Shown here one piece after another: positions 6,735-11,451 of a stretch of 11,451 bases of DNA. The notes under the pieces are model-generated. The model was given only the letters and a program-made list of their open reading frames with translations. It had not been told where the DNA came from and ran no database searches. This DNA is from an uncultured Lachnospiraceae bacterium. Its GTDB lineage: Bacteria; Bacillota; Clostridia; Lachnospirales; Lachnospiraceae. The position numbers and the translations under genes were made by a program. Location: NCBI GenBank assembly GCA_947176785.1, contig CAMWSA010000086.1:1-11451 (forward strand), read 5' to 3'. Position 1 is the first letter of the stretch. Each line of letters starts with the position of its first letter.

Positions 6735-8237
6735 GTGGCGGAAGAACGTAACAATCAGACAAAGCAGGAACAGCAGCAGGACATCGGCCAGCTGCTGAAG
6801 GTGAGAAGGGAAAAGCTGGCAAATTTGCAGGCGGCGGGCAAGGACCCCTTTCAGATCACCAAATATGACGTAACCCATCACAGTACAGAGATCAAGGACA
6901 ACTATGGGGAACTGGAGGGTAAGACCGTGCGCATAGCAGGGCGTGTGATGTCCAAGCGCATTATGGGCAAGGCTTCTTTTTGCAATGTCCAGGATTTGCC
7001 CGGCAATATCCAGTGTTATGTGGCCCGTGACAGCATCGGCGAGAAAGCCTACGCGGATTTTAAAAAGTATGATGTGGGTGATATCGTGGGTATTGAAGGG
7101 GAGGTGTTCACCACCAAGACGGGGGAAATCTCCGTACATGCCTTCCATGTGACCCTGCTGACCAAGAGCCTGCAGATTTTGCCGGAGAAGTACCATGGGC
7201 TGACCAACACGGATATCCGTTACCGCCAGAGATATACGGACCTGATCATGAATCCCGAGGTGAAGGATACCTTTATCAAGCGCTCTCGAATTATCAAGGA
7301 AATCCGTAATTTCCTTGACGGCAGAGGCTTCATGGAGGTGGAGACCCCCATGCTGGTACCAAACGCAGGCGGCGCGGCAGCCAGGCCCTTTGAGACCCAT
7401 TACAATGCGCTGGACGAGGATGTGAAGCTGCGTATTTCCCTGGAACTGTATTTAAAGAGACTGATCGTGGGCGGTCTGGAGCGCGTCTACGAGATTGGCC
7501 GGGTGTTCCGAAACGAGGGTGTGGATACCCGCCACAACCCGGAATTTACTCTGATGGAGTTGTATCAGGCTTATACGGACTATGAGGGCATGATGGAACT
7601 GACGGAGAGCATGTTTCGCTATCTGGCCCAGACCGTATGCGGTACCACTGTCATCACCTATAACGGCATGGAGATCGACTTTGGCAAGCCCTTTGAGCGC
7701 ATCACCATGAATGACTGCATCAAGAAGTATGCAGGGGTGGATTTTGACACGGTGGAGGGCGACGAGGCCGCCAAGGCTCTTGCAGACCAGCACCATATTG
7801 TGTATGAGGCCCGCCACACCAAGGGGGATATCATCAATCTGTTCTTTGAGGAGTACTGCGAGAAGAACCTGGTACAGCCCACCTTTGTGACGGATCATCC
7901 CCTGGCTATTTCCCCTCTGACCAAGAAGAAGCCCGGCGATCCGGAGAAGGTGGAGCGTTTTGAACTGTTTATCAACACCTGGGAGATGTGTAACGCTTAT
8001 TCCGAGTTAAACGACCCCCTGGACCAGAGGGAGCGCTTTGCTGCCCAGGATGCGGCTTTTGCCGCCGGGGATGAGGAGGCGAACCACACGGACGAGGACT
8101 TCCTGAACGCCCTGGAGATCGGTATGCCGCCTACGGGTGGTATCGGTTACGGCATTGACCGACTGGTGATGCTGCTCACTGACAGCCCGGCGATCCGGGA
8201 TGTACTGCTGTTCCCGACGATGAAAAGCCTTAACTGA
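6735..8237 (+). CDS. lysS: Lysyl-tRNA synthetase, class II
   Basis: Charges tRNA-Lys with lysine using ATP; a cytoplasmic homodimer. The GTG start at 6735 follows AAGGAG (6723-6728) by 6 nt and gives 500 aa, the family's normal size. The frame is open upstream to an ATG at 6675, but that lies in the repeat. The N-terminal OB-fold that binds the anticodon spans about 62-145 (VRIAGRVMSKRIMGKASF). Motif 1 is around 187-208 (ending FMEVETPML), motif 2 around 252-273 (YEIGRVFRNEG...RHNPEFT) and motif 3 around 468-487 (GGIGYGIDRLVML). NAYSELNDP (420-428) is the usual lysine-site region. All class II signatures are intact. It is probably co-transcribed with greA; no T-box signature was found in the leader, which is repeat sequence. 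The next hairpin terminator lies about 110 nt past the stop. Confidence 0.96.
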   Translation: MAEERNNQTKQEQQQDIGQLLKVRREKLANLQAAGKDPFQITKYDVTHHSTEIKDNYGELEGKTVRIAGRVMSKRIMGKASFCNVQDLPGNIQCYVARDSIGEKAYADFKKYDVGDIVGIEGEVFTTKTGEISVHAFHVTLLTKSLQILPEKYHGLTNTDIRYRQRYTDLIMNPEVKDTFIKRSRIIKEIRNFLDGRGFMEVETPMLVPNAGGAAARPFETHYNALDEDVKLRISLELYLKRLIVGGLERVYEIGRVFRNEGVDTRHNPEFTLMELYQAYTDYEGMMELTESMFRYLAQTVCGTTVITYNGMEIDFGKPFERITMNDCIKKYAGVDFDTVEGDEAAKALADQHHIVYEARHTKGDIINLFFEEYCEKNLVQPTFVTDHPLAISPLTKKKPGDPEKVERFELFINTWEMCNAYSELNDPLDQRERFAAQDAAFAAGDEEANHTDEDFLNALEIGMPPTGGIGYGIDRLVMLLTDSPAIRDVLLFPTMKSLN

Positions 8238-8303
8238 TTTTAGAACCGGAAAAGCCTGAAAATAAAGGAAAGTTTGTTGTTGCACTGCTGCCGGAATGGC
8301 TGT

Positions 8304-8324
8304 TTTATCTCAAATTTATCTCAA
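8304..8324. repeat. Two direct 10-mers spaced 11 bp
   Basis: TTTATCTCAA occurs at 8304-8313 and again at 8315-8324, one helical turn apart. This is where the sequence changes from GC-richer housekeeping to AT-rich accessory DNA, so it may be a protein-binding site at an element edge. It may also be chance in AT-rich sequence. Confidence 0.35.
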
Positions 8325-8344
8325 TTCAATAGAGTTTAAAGAAA

Positions 8345-8384
8345 AAAGCACTCAATACCTTAGTTGGTATCGGGTGCTTTCTTT
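8345..8384. terminator. Bidirectional intrinsic terminator
   Basis: The arms 8345-8359 (AAAGCACTCAATACC) and 8366-8380 (GGTATCGGGTGCTTT) pair with one mismatch and one G-U around loop TTAGTT. The + strand continues as CTTT; the minus strand runs into TTTTTT (from 8347-8342). It can therefore stop transcripts coming from lysS and from the minus-strand frame that ends at 8360. Confidence 0.8.
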
Positions 8385-8545
8385 AAATTGGTTTTTAAAT
8401 TTACTATTCTTTTTTGTATATCCATCAATAAAAGATTATCAAAAATATCTGAATGAGCAGGAATGCGTACTACCCTATCCGTATCTATAAGAGGCTTCTT
8501 TTCGGATAGTGCTTCACTATGAATATCATACCAGGTATCTTTAGA
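8360..8545 (-). pseudogene. Minus-strand reading frame without a start, unrecognised
   Basis: A 61-codon open frame on the minus strand, continuing in the same frame directly after the stop of the 8546-8860 frame. It reads SKDTWYDIHSEALSEKK..., contains VVRIPAHSDIFDNLLLMDI and ends KKAPDTN at a TAA inside the terminator loop. It looks like genuine protein: mixed charged and hydrophobic residues and a stop placed exactly at a terminator. I see no usable start codon with a Shine-Dalgarno site. It may be the end of a gene interrupted by a TAA, or a truncated second gene. I do not recognise the family. Confidence 0.4.
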
Positions 8546-8860
8546 TTAGCCGTTACTTCGTAAATACTCTGTGATTGCATGGATAATGTTATTATACTGA
8601 AAATTCAATTGTTCCAATAATGTATTTATGGTATTCAGATCTGGTTCGGCTGCGAGAGCACTGTCAAGCACAGCAAGATAGTGAAGTGCATCTATGGCTT
8701 TTTCTGAAAGTCCAGTTTCGTTCTGTATAATTTGCTTATCGTGCGTTTTGCATTTTAAAGTGCCAAATAAGTAATCTTCGGCTTGAAATGGCGCAAGGGT
8801 AGAAATTATAAGGGTAGGGGATAAAGGGCTAAAATAGGCTTTAAAACTTAATATAGGCAT
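8546..8860 (-). CDS. Hypothetical protein, possibly a gene fragment
   Basis: A 104-codon frame on the minus strand. From about residue 26 it looks like real helical protein (QAEDYLFGTLKCKTHDKQ, GLSEKAIDALHYLAVLDSAL, NTINTLLEQLNFQYNNII). The first 25 residues are low in charge, and the ATG at 8860 has no Shine-Dalgarno site, so the true 5' end may be lost. The start lies in the -35 region of the divergent toxin promoter. The DNA is visibly AT-richer than the lysS block, consistent with acquired sequence. The family is not recognised. It may form one decayed gene with 8360-8545. Confidence 0.4.
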   Translation of the reverse strand: MPILSFKAYFSPLSPTLIISTLAPFQAEDYLFGTLKCKTHDKQIIQNETGLSEKAIDALHYLAVLDSALAAEPDLNTINTLLEQLNFQYNNIIHAITEYLRSNG

Positions 8861-8888
8861 TGTCTGAAAAAGAAATGTGTGCTATACT
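8860..8888 (+). promoter_or_regulatory. Promoter of the holin-like toxin
   Basis: TTGTCT (8860-8865), a 17-bp spacer and TATACT (8883-8888) predict a transcript starting near 8895 and a leader of about 93 nt before the toxin ATG. This fits a type I toxin mRNA. Confidence 0.65.
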
Positions 8889-8942
8889 CCATTCATGGGA
8901 AACCATAGAGCCAAAGGCGGCTTTACCCCTCTTGTATTTTGC

Positions 8943-8980
8943 GGAGGGTATAACAGCCCTCCAGACGAAAGAAAGGAGGG
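8943..8980 (+). promoter_or_regulatory. Competing stems that can hide the toxin ribosome site
   Basis: GGAGGG (8943-8948) pairs with CCCTCC (8957-8962). The same CCCTCC can instead pair with GGAGGG (8975-8980), which is the toxin Shine-Dalgarno site. The two stems exclude one another, so folding can expose or hide the ribosome site. Confidence 0.5.
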
Positions 8981-8987
8981 CGATGCA

Positions 8988-9077
8988 ATGATTACATATC
9001 AGGATTTCTTTTTGTTCTGTACGTTCATTGTTGCCCTTATCAGTCTGCTTTATCAGATTTTTAAGGGAAAGAAATAG
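8988..9077 (+). CDS. Holin-like type I toxin, 29 aa
   Basis: A 29-residue peptide starting MITYQDFFLF and ending LYQIFKGKK. One hydrophobic membrane-spanning helix (about 6-24) is followed by a basic tail, the pattern of the putative holin-like toxins (Hol_Tox) of Firmicutes. Such peptides insert into the membrane and are usually held in check by an antisense RNA. ATG 8988 follows AGGAGGG (8974-8980) by 7 nt. The frame is open upstream to an ATG at 8877 (and another at 8895), but that stretch is structured and reads as leader RNA. An antisense RNA signature converges on its 3' end. The locus appears intact amid decayed neighbours. Family assignment is by pattern, not search. Confidence 0.7.
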   Translation: MITYQDFFLFCTFIVALISLLYQIFKGKK

Positions 9078-9171
9078 CCGCCACTACTGCAATAGTGACG
9101 GCCTGCCGTTTATAACGGTTTAGCTTGTTGTGATTTGGGGTAGAGCCGTTTCTATGGCTTTCCCTTTTTCT
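9065..9171 (-). ncRNA. Predicted antisense RNA (antitoxin) of the toxin locus
   Basis: A minus-strand promoter at 9178-9206 should start transcription near 9171. Transcription would run through the toxin 3' region to a hairpin with arms 9093-9102 and 9077-9086 (9 of 10 pairs, loop 9087-9092). On the minus strand this hairpin is followed by TATTTCTTTCCCTT, a U-rich end. The RNA of about 105 nt would be fully complementary to the 3' part of the toxin mRNA, as in TxpA/RatA-type systems. A minus-strand open frame at 9061-9267 overlaps it, but I judge that frame to be a shadow. Confidence 0.55.
9142..9169 (+). terminator. Probable terminator of the toxin mRNA
   Basis: AGAGCC (9142-9147) pairs with GGCTTT (9156-9161, one G-U), followed by CCCTTTTT. 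Termination here would end the toxin mRNA next to the antisense start. Confidence 0.45.
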
Positions 9172-9177
9172 GTCTAT

Positions 9178-9206
9178 AATATAGCAAATTCGGCAGCAGG
9201 ATTCAA
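9178..9206 (-). promoter_or_regulatory. Promoter of the antisense RNA
   Basis: On the minus strand TTGAAT (9206-9201), a 17-bp spacer and TATATT (9183-9178) form a sigma-A promoter pointing into the toxin 3' end. Confidence 0.6.
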
Positions 9207-9260
9207 GAGCCAAACGCACGTTTATTGTAATGTGATTGCAAAAGCCGTCTGCCTGCTGCC
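9192..9260. repeat. 9-bp inverted repeat behind the antisense promoter
   Basis: GGCAGCAGG (9192-9200) and CCTGCTGCC (9252-9260) are perfect inverted repeats 51 nt apart, and the left arm lies in the spacer of the antisense promoter. The role is unknown. Apart from this repeat I see no gene in 9207-9352. Confidence 0.4.
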
Positions 9261-9352
9261 CTCTCATTTTCTTATCAGGCGTTCCCCTAAATATCTATTA
9301 CCCAAACAAGACAGAGCCGTCACCCTGAAATTTCTGGGCAGACATCCGGTAG

Positions 9353-9493
9353 TTAGTCCTGCTTTTGTCTGTCACGGTTCATCGCTTCGGTGATTGCCCG
9401 AACAACGAAAGCATTTGTACTTTCCCCCATACTGGCGGCATGTTCCTGAACCTTTGCTTTATCGCCTTTTGGAACTCTGATTCGGATACTATC
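9353..9493 (-). pseudogene. Ribbon-helix-helix / antitoxin-like gene, 5'-truncated
   Basis: In the minus-strand frame ending at TAA 9355-9353 the protein reads DSIRIRVPKGDKAKVQEH, then AASMGESTNAFVVRAITEAM and a basic tail NRDRQKQD. A short beta strand (IRIRVP) followed by two helices and a STNAFVVRAI segment is typical of small ribbon-helix-helix DNA-binding proteins carried by plasmids and integrative elements. About 47 residues remain. Upstream the frame stays open, but it reads SALSAVVFLV and similar, which is not a plausible start, and no ATG with a Shine-Dalgarno site is present. I take it as a 5'-truncated remnant. It was found by reading frames beyond the longest open ones. The family is by pattern only. 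Confidence 0.5.
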
Positions 9494-9625
9494 AACAAGG
9501 AACACAACAGCCGAGAGAGCCGAAAGCACCCGATACCGAAAGCCATATACCTGTGAGTGAGCAATAGGGCAATACCAATAGTCAGGAAGATTCTTTCGGG
9601 GCTGAAATTGAAAGGAGAAGTCACC

Positions 9626-9916
9626 ATGACAGAAAGAATGATTGAGAACCGCATCAAGAAATTATCCGCACTGGAAGAACAGATTGCACAGCTTCAGGAA
9701 CAGGCAGACATAATCAAAGGCGAACTGAAAGCAGACCTTGAAGAAAAGGGGCTTGACGAACTGAAAACAAAAAATTTCCTTATCAGGTGGCGACAATGCG
9801 GAACGTGGAGAAGTAGAATCCAGTATTTATGCGGACTTGCGGGTGATTTCCTTTGTGCCAAATACAGGTTTTGCGCCAATCTTGTGCCAAATGATGCAAG
9901 GCTTTTGCAGAGATAG
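9626..9916 (+). pseudogene. Small coiled-coil phage/ICE-type protein, 3'-truncated
   Basis: ATG 9626 has an excellent site, AAAGGAG (9611-9617), 8 nt upstream. Residues 1-55 form a charged coiled coil (KKLSALEEQIAQLQEQADII) ending LDELKTKNFLIRW. This resembles a family of about 90-residue phage/ICE proteins that continue after xIRW with a conserved NRFDS-type segment. Here the sequence after Trp55 changes abruptly to RQCGTWRSRIQYLCG and then Cys-rich residues that do not look like that family, so the 3' half has been replaced. The foreign tail runs to 9916. Function unknown. I read it as a fragment with an intact start. Confidence 0.5.
9853..9892. repeat. Three short iterons, TTGTGCCAAAT type
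   Basis: TTGTGCCAAAT occurs at 9853-9863 and 9882-9892, with the variant TTGCGCCAAT at 9871-9880 between them. They lie in the foreign tail after the truncated coiled-coil gene and may be recombinase or repressor binding sites. The following 9917-10006 contains no recognisable gene. Confidence 0.45.
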
Positions 9917-10006
9917 GAAGATTTTTGGAAAGAGAGACGTGGAAAAAGTCTTTTGCATACACTATATAGGTGTGTCATTAGACAAATATCATGAGACTTT
10001 GTAGTG

Positions 10007-10038
10007 GAACTCCGACGGGATACGCCGGAGTTCTTTTT
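10007..10038 (+). terminator. Intrinsic terminator
   Basis: GAACTCCG (10007-10014) pairs perfectly with CGGAGTTC (10026-10033), and TTTTT follows. No complete gene precedes it, so it probably belonged to a lost gene of the element. Confidence 0.75.
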
Positions 10039-10096
10039 GTGGGTGTGTATGTCAGTGTGCGCTTTAGAAACCTCCTGCGCTCATGGATGTTTGGGA

Positions 10097-10189
10097 TCAT
10101 GCATAAGGAAGTGTTCTGATGAAATCTAATAGGTCTTCCTTCGGGATCAGATACCTGTCGTCAAGCACCAGGGCGCGCAGCCGTCCGGA
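10097..10189 (-). pseudogene. Excisionase-like HTH gene, only the C-terminal end left
   Basis: On the minus strand, ending at TGA (10099-10097), the frame reads SGRLRALVLDDRYLIPKEDL and then LDFIRTLPYA. This is the usual end of small helix-turn-helix (excisionase/MerR-like) proteins: a recognition-helix end SGRLRA, a wing DDRYLIP and a final helix. About 30 residues remain; the HTH itself should lie at higher coordinates, but the sequence there (from about 10190) is the oppositely oriented DUF932 fragment. An orphan AGGAGG on the minus strand (10076-10071) lies just beyond the stop without a start codon after it, suggesting a second junction near 10070. Assigned by pattern. Confidence 0.5.
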
Positions 10190-10192
10190 TCC

Positions 10193-10563
10193 ATGTTTTA
10201 CGTCAGGGAAAAGCCCTGGCACGGTCTTGGCACAATGGTAATGGAGGCTCCTGATTCAGTTGCGGCGCTGCGCCTTGCGGAGCTGGAATGGAACGTGATC
10301 CAGAAAGACATCATGACGGCGGACGGAAACGGCGTTATCCCGGGATTCAAGGCAAATGTGCGGGACAGGGATGGAAGCGTCCTGGGGATCGTGACGGACA
10401 GGTACAGGGTGGTGCAGAATGCAGAGGCGTTTTCCTTCACGGACGAGTTGCTGGGAGAGGGCGTGCGCTACGAGACTGCCAGGAGCCTCCAGGGCGGCAG
10501 GAGAACCTGGGTGCCAGGCTCCCCCATCAGTACATCATCAATGGAGAGGAGATTACGCCGTAT
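10193..10563 (+). pseudogene. DUF932 phage/plasmid-like protein, N-terminal fragment with frameshift
   Basis: Opens MFYVREKPWHGLGTMVMEAP and contains KANVRDRDG, VLGIVTDRYRVVQNAEAF and YETARSLQGGRRTWV. These are features of DUF932 (phage/plasmid-like protein), common on integrative elements and of unknown function. Family members usually have several residues before this Met, and no Shine-Dalgarno site precedes it, so the 5' end is missing. At 10513/10514 the frame breaks: GTG is followed by CCAGGCTC where the family would read about V-L-A-R-L. Loss of about 4 nt explains this. The next frame then continues RLPHQYIINGEEITPY as in DUF932, up to about 10563, where it joins an integrase. About 120 of roughly 300 family residues remain. 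Confidence 0.65.
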
Positions 10564-10995
10564 TTTCTGGAAGAAAAGAAGTATCAGGAGCAGTTTGGAT
10601 TAAAGTGTACCGCGGTGATCGACGGTTATACGGATTTTATCTTCATCAACCGTTTTGGCGGAGTACAGCACCAGGGAACTTTGAATAAGGCGATACGGCG
10701 GATTATCCGGAACTGCAATGATAAGCAGTTGGAAAGCGGAGTAAAGAATCCGATACTTTTGCCGCCTTTCAGCTGTCATTCTTTGCGACACACCTTTACG
10801 ACCAGGATGATTGAAGCTAATATCAATGTCAAGGTGGTTCAGGAGGTTCTGGGGCATAAGGATGTTTCCACGACGCTGGACATCTATACAGATGTGACGA
10901 AGGAACTGGCTCAGAGGGAATTTGAAAATCTGGACGAAAAGCTGAAGGAGAATGGGCACAAGCTGTGCGGCGAGGAAAGTGGCAAGTATATGTGA
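10564..10995 (+). pseudogene. Tyrosine recombinase (ICE integrase), C-terminal half
   Basis: From FLEEKKYQEQFGLKC onward the frame matches Tn916-like and related ICE integrases: IDGYTDFIFINRFGGVQHQG, then the catalytic HSLRHTF (His 10777-10779, Arg 10786-10788), LGHKDVSTTLDIY (His 10855-10857, nucleophile Tyr 10885-10887) and TDVTKELAQREFENL. The arm-binding and core-binding domains and the first catalytic Arg are absent, so it cannot be active alone. It has no start of its own; it is joined to the DUF932 fragment, whose unshifted frame it shares. It ends TGA 10993-10995, 5 nt before a strong terminator. Integrases normally sit at one end of an element, so this may mark its right edge. Confidence 0.75.
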
Positions 10996-11000
10996 AAAAA

Positions 11001-11059
11001 GCTGTCTGCGGTACGGAGTCTGCTGTTGGGAGTCGTATTAGCAGACAGCAATTATTTTT
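11001..11059. terminator. Bidirectional terminator after the integrase remnant
   Basis: GCTGTCTGC (11001-11009) pairs perfectly with GCAGACAGC (11041-11049). ATTATTTTT follows on +, and TTTTTT follows on the minus strand. A second GTCTGC (11018-11023) could pair with the same right arm, giving an alternative, tighter hairpin. Confidence 0.7.
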
Positions 11060-11060
11060 G

Positions 11061-11090
11061 TAGTGAAATCTGTGTGAAATGTGATATAAT
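11061..11090 (+). promoter_or_regulatory. Probable promoter of the Rpn-like gene
   Basis: A perfect TATAAT (11085-11090) lies 18 nt before the ATG. The best -35 is weak (TAGTGA 11061-11066, 18-bp spacer). AGAGGGG (11097-11103) is the ribosome site. Confidence 0.5.
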
Positions 11091-11108
11091 GTTAGCAGAG
11101 GGGACGCT

Positions 11109-11339
11109 ATGAAGGTGGCGGAATTTATGGGCGCTAAAGATACTGCAACAATCAAATATATAAGACAGAATGAAATTTTTGCCTTCAACTATTATGGTGA
11201 AAAACAGTCTGTTCAACGGATGCGGGATGTTATCAAAGCAGTAACAGCAATAACAGACAACAAAATTGCTTATCTGGTGGTAGCGATTGAGGCACAGTCC
11301 AATATTCATTATGCCATGCCGGTAAAAAACAGGGTATAG
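11109..11339 (+). pseudogene. Rpn-family (PD-(D/E)XK, transposase-like) gene, internally deleted
   Basis: Begins MKVAEFMGAKDTATIKYIRQ with a good ribosome site, as do the abundant Rpn/transposase-like proteins of Lachnospiraceae, recombination-promoting nucleases of about 280-320 aa. After NEIFAFNYYGEKQ the frame passes straight to QSVQRMRDVIKAVTAITD and then YLVVAIEAQSNIHYAMPVKN. In the full family roughly 30 residues with the first catalytic region lie between these blocks, so an internal deletion is likely. It stops at TAG right after MPVKNRV, where homologues continue for about 200 residues (YDALQY...). Only 76 aa remain, so it is not functional as a nuclease. Recognition is from memory of the family. 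Confidence 0.65.
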
Positions 11340-11360
11340 AGGTAAAAGAAATCTATATTG

Positions 11361-11417
11361 TTCCGAGGGAACAGTGCAAAGGAAAAGTTCTTTTCATATA
11401 GTCTCTCGGAATCTTTT
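11361..11417 (+). terminator. Stem-loop with short U-tract at the right end
   Basis: TTCCGAGGGA (11361-11370) pairs with TCTCTCGGAA (11402-11411) with one G-U; an inner GAAAAG/CTTTTC hairpin can nest in the loop. TCTTTT follows. Probably a terminator; the remaining 34 nt show nothing recognisable. Confidence 0.5.
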
Positions 11418-11451
11418 GGCGGAAAATGGCGGCTTTTGATTCGTATGATCC

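Noticed and set aside
6540..7400. Minus-strand open frame of 286 codons over the repeat and lysS start
   Set aside because: It is opposite lysS codons and includes the tandem repeat, which explains the repeated SSASALPVPFPAEQ segments.
8296..8490. 64-codon + strand open frame after lysS
   Set aside because: It runs through a strong bidirectional terminator and opposite a more protein-like minus-strand frame.
9061..9267. 68-codon minus-strand open frame over the toxin 3' end
   Set aside because: It coincides with the predicted antisense RNA and its promoter and has no ribosome site; conserved RNA would create such a frame.
9130..9393. 87-codon + strand open frame after the toxin
   Set aside because: No ribosome site; it crosses the antisense promoter, non-coding DNA and the end of the minus-strand ribbon-helix-helix remnant, and its product is not protein-like.

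Overview
The window reads as a chromosomal segment of a Lachnospiraceae-type Clostridium (Firmicutes). Support comes from purine-rich Shine-Dalgarno sites, sigma-A promoters, a GTG start on lysS, a small protein that looks like the Lachnospiraceae family DUF6145, and the gene order birA / coaX / dusB ... greA / lysS. The species cannot be named from the sequence alone.

Positions 1-8237 are an orderly, GC-richer housekeeping block, all on the + strand. argF (ornithine carbamoyltransferase) has its own promoter and abuts birA (biotin ligase/repressor) with no gap. A DUF6145-like protein follows, then a degenerate tandem repeat, then coaX (type III pantothenate kinase) overlapping dusB (tRNA dihydrouridine synthase) by 4 nt. 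An unrecognised protein of about 324 aa comes next. greA then starts from a full-consensus promoter whose -35 box lies inside a perfect 8-7-8 palindrome. Between greA and lysS lies a palindrome plus a 102-bp-offset tandem repeat with 53 bp of perfect identity.

Positions 8238-11451 are accessory sequence, AT-richer at first, and mostly debris of integrative elements. In order they hold: a bidirectional terminator; two minus-strand reading frames separated by a stop; an apparently intact type I toxin-antitoxin-like locus (29-aa holin-like membrane peptide with a converging antisense RNA); a 5'-truncated ribbon-helix-helix-like gene; a 3'-truncated small coiled-coil gene; a 5'-truncated excisionase-like HTH gene; a DUF932 fragment joined in the original frame to the catalytic half of a tyrosine recombinase and then broken by a frameshift; and an internally deleted Rpn-family (transposase/nuclease-like) gene at the right end. 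Several hairpin terminators separate these fragments.

The housekeeping genes make arginine, CoA, biotinylated enzymes, modified tRNA, charged tRNA-Lys and a transcript-cleavage factor, with no single shared pathway. The most interesting parts are the toxin/antisense locus with competing leader stems, the operator-like palindrome on the greA promoter, the greA-lysS repeat, and the DUF932-integrase chimera. I see no CRISPR array, rRNA, tRNA or complete mobile element.
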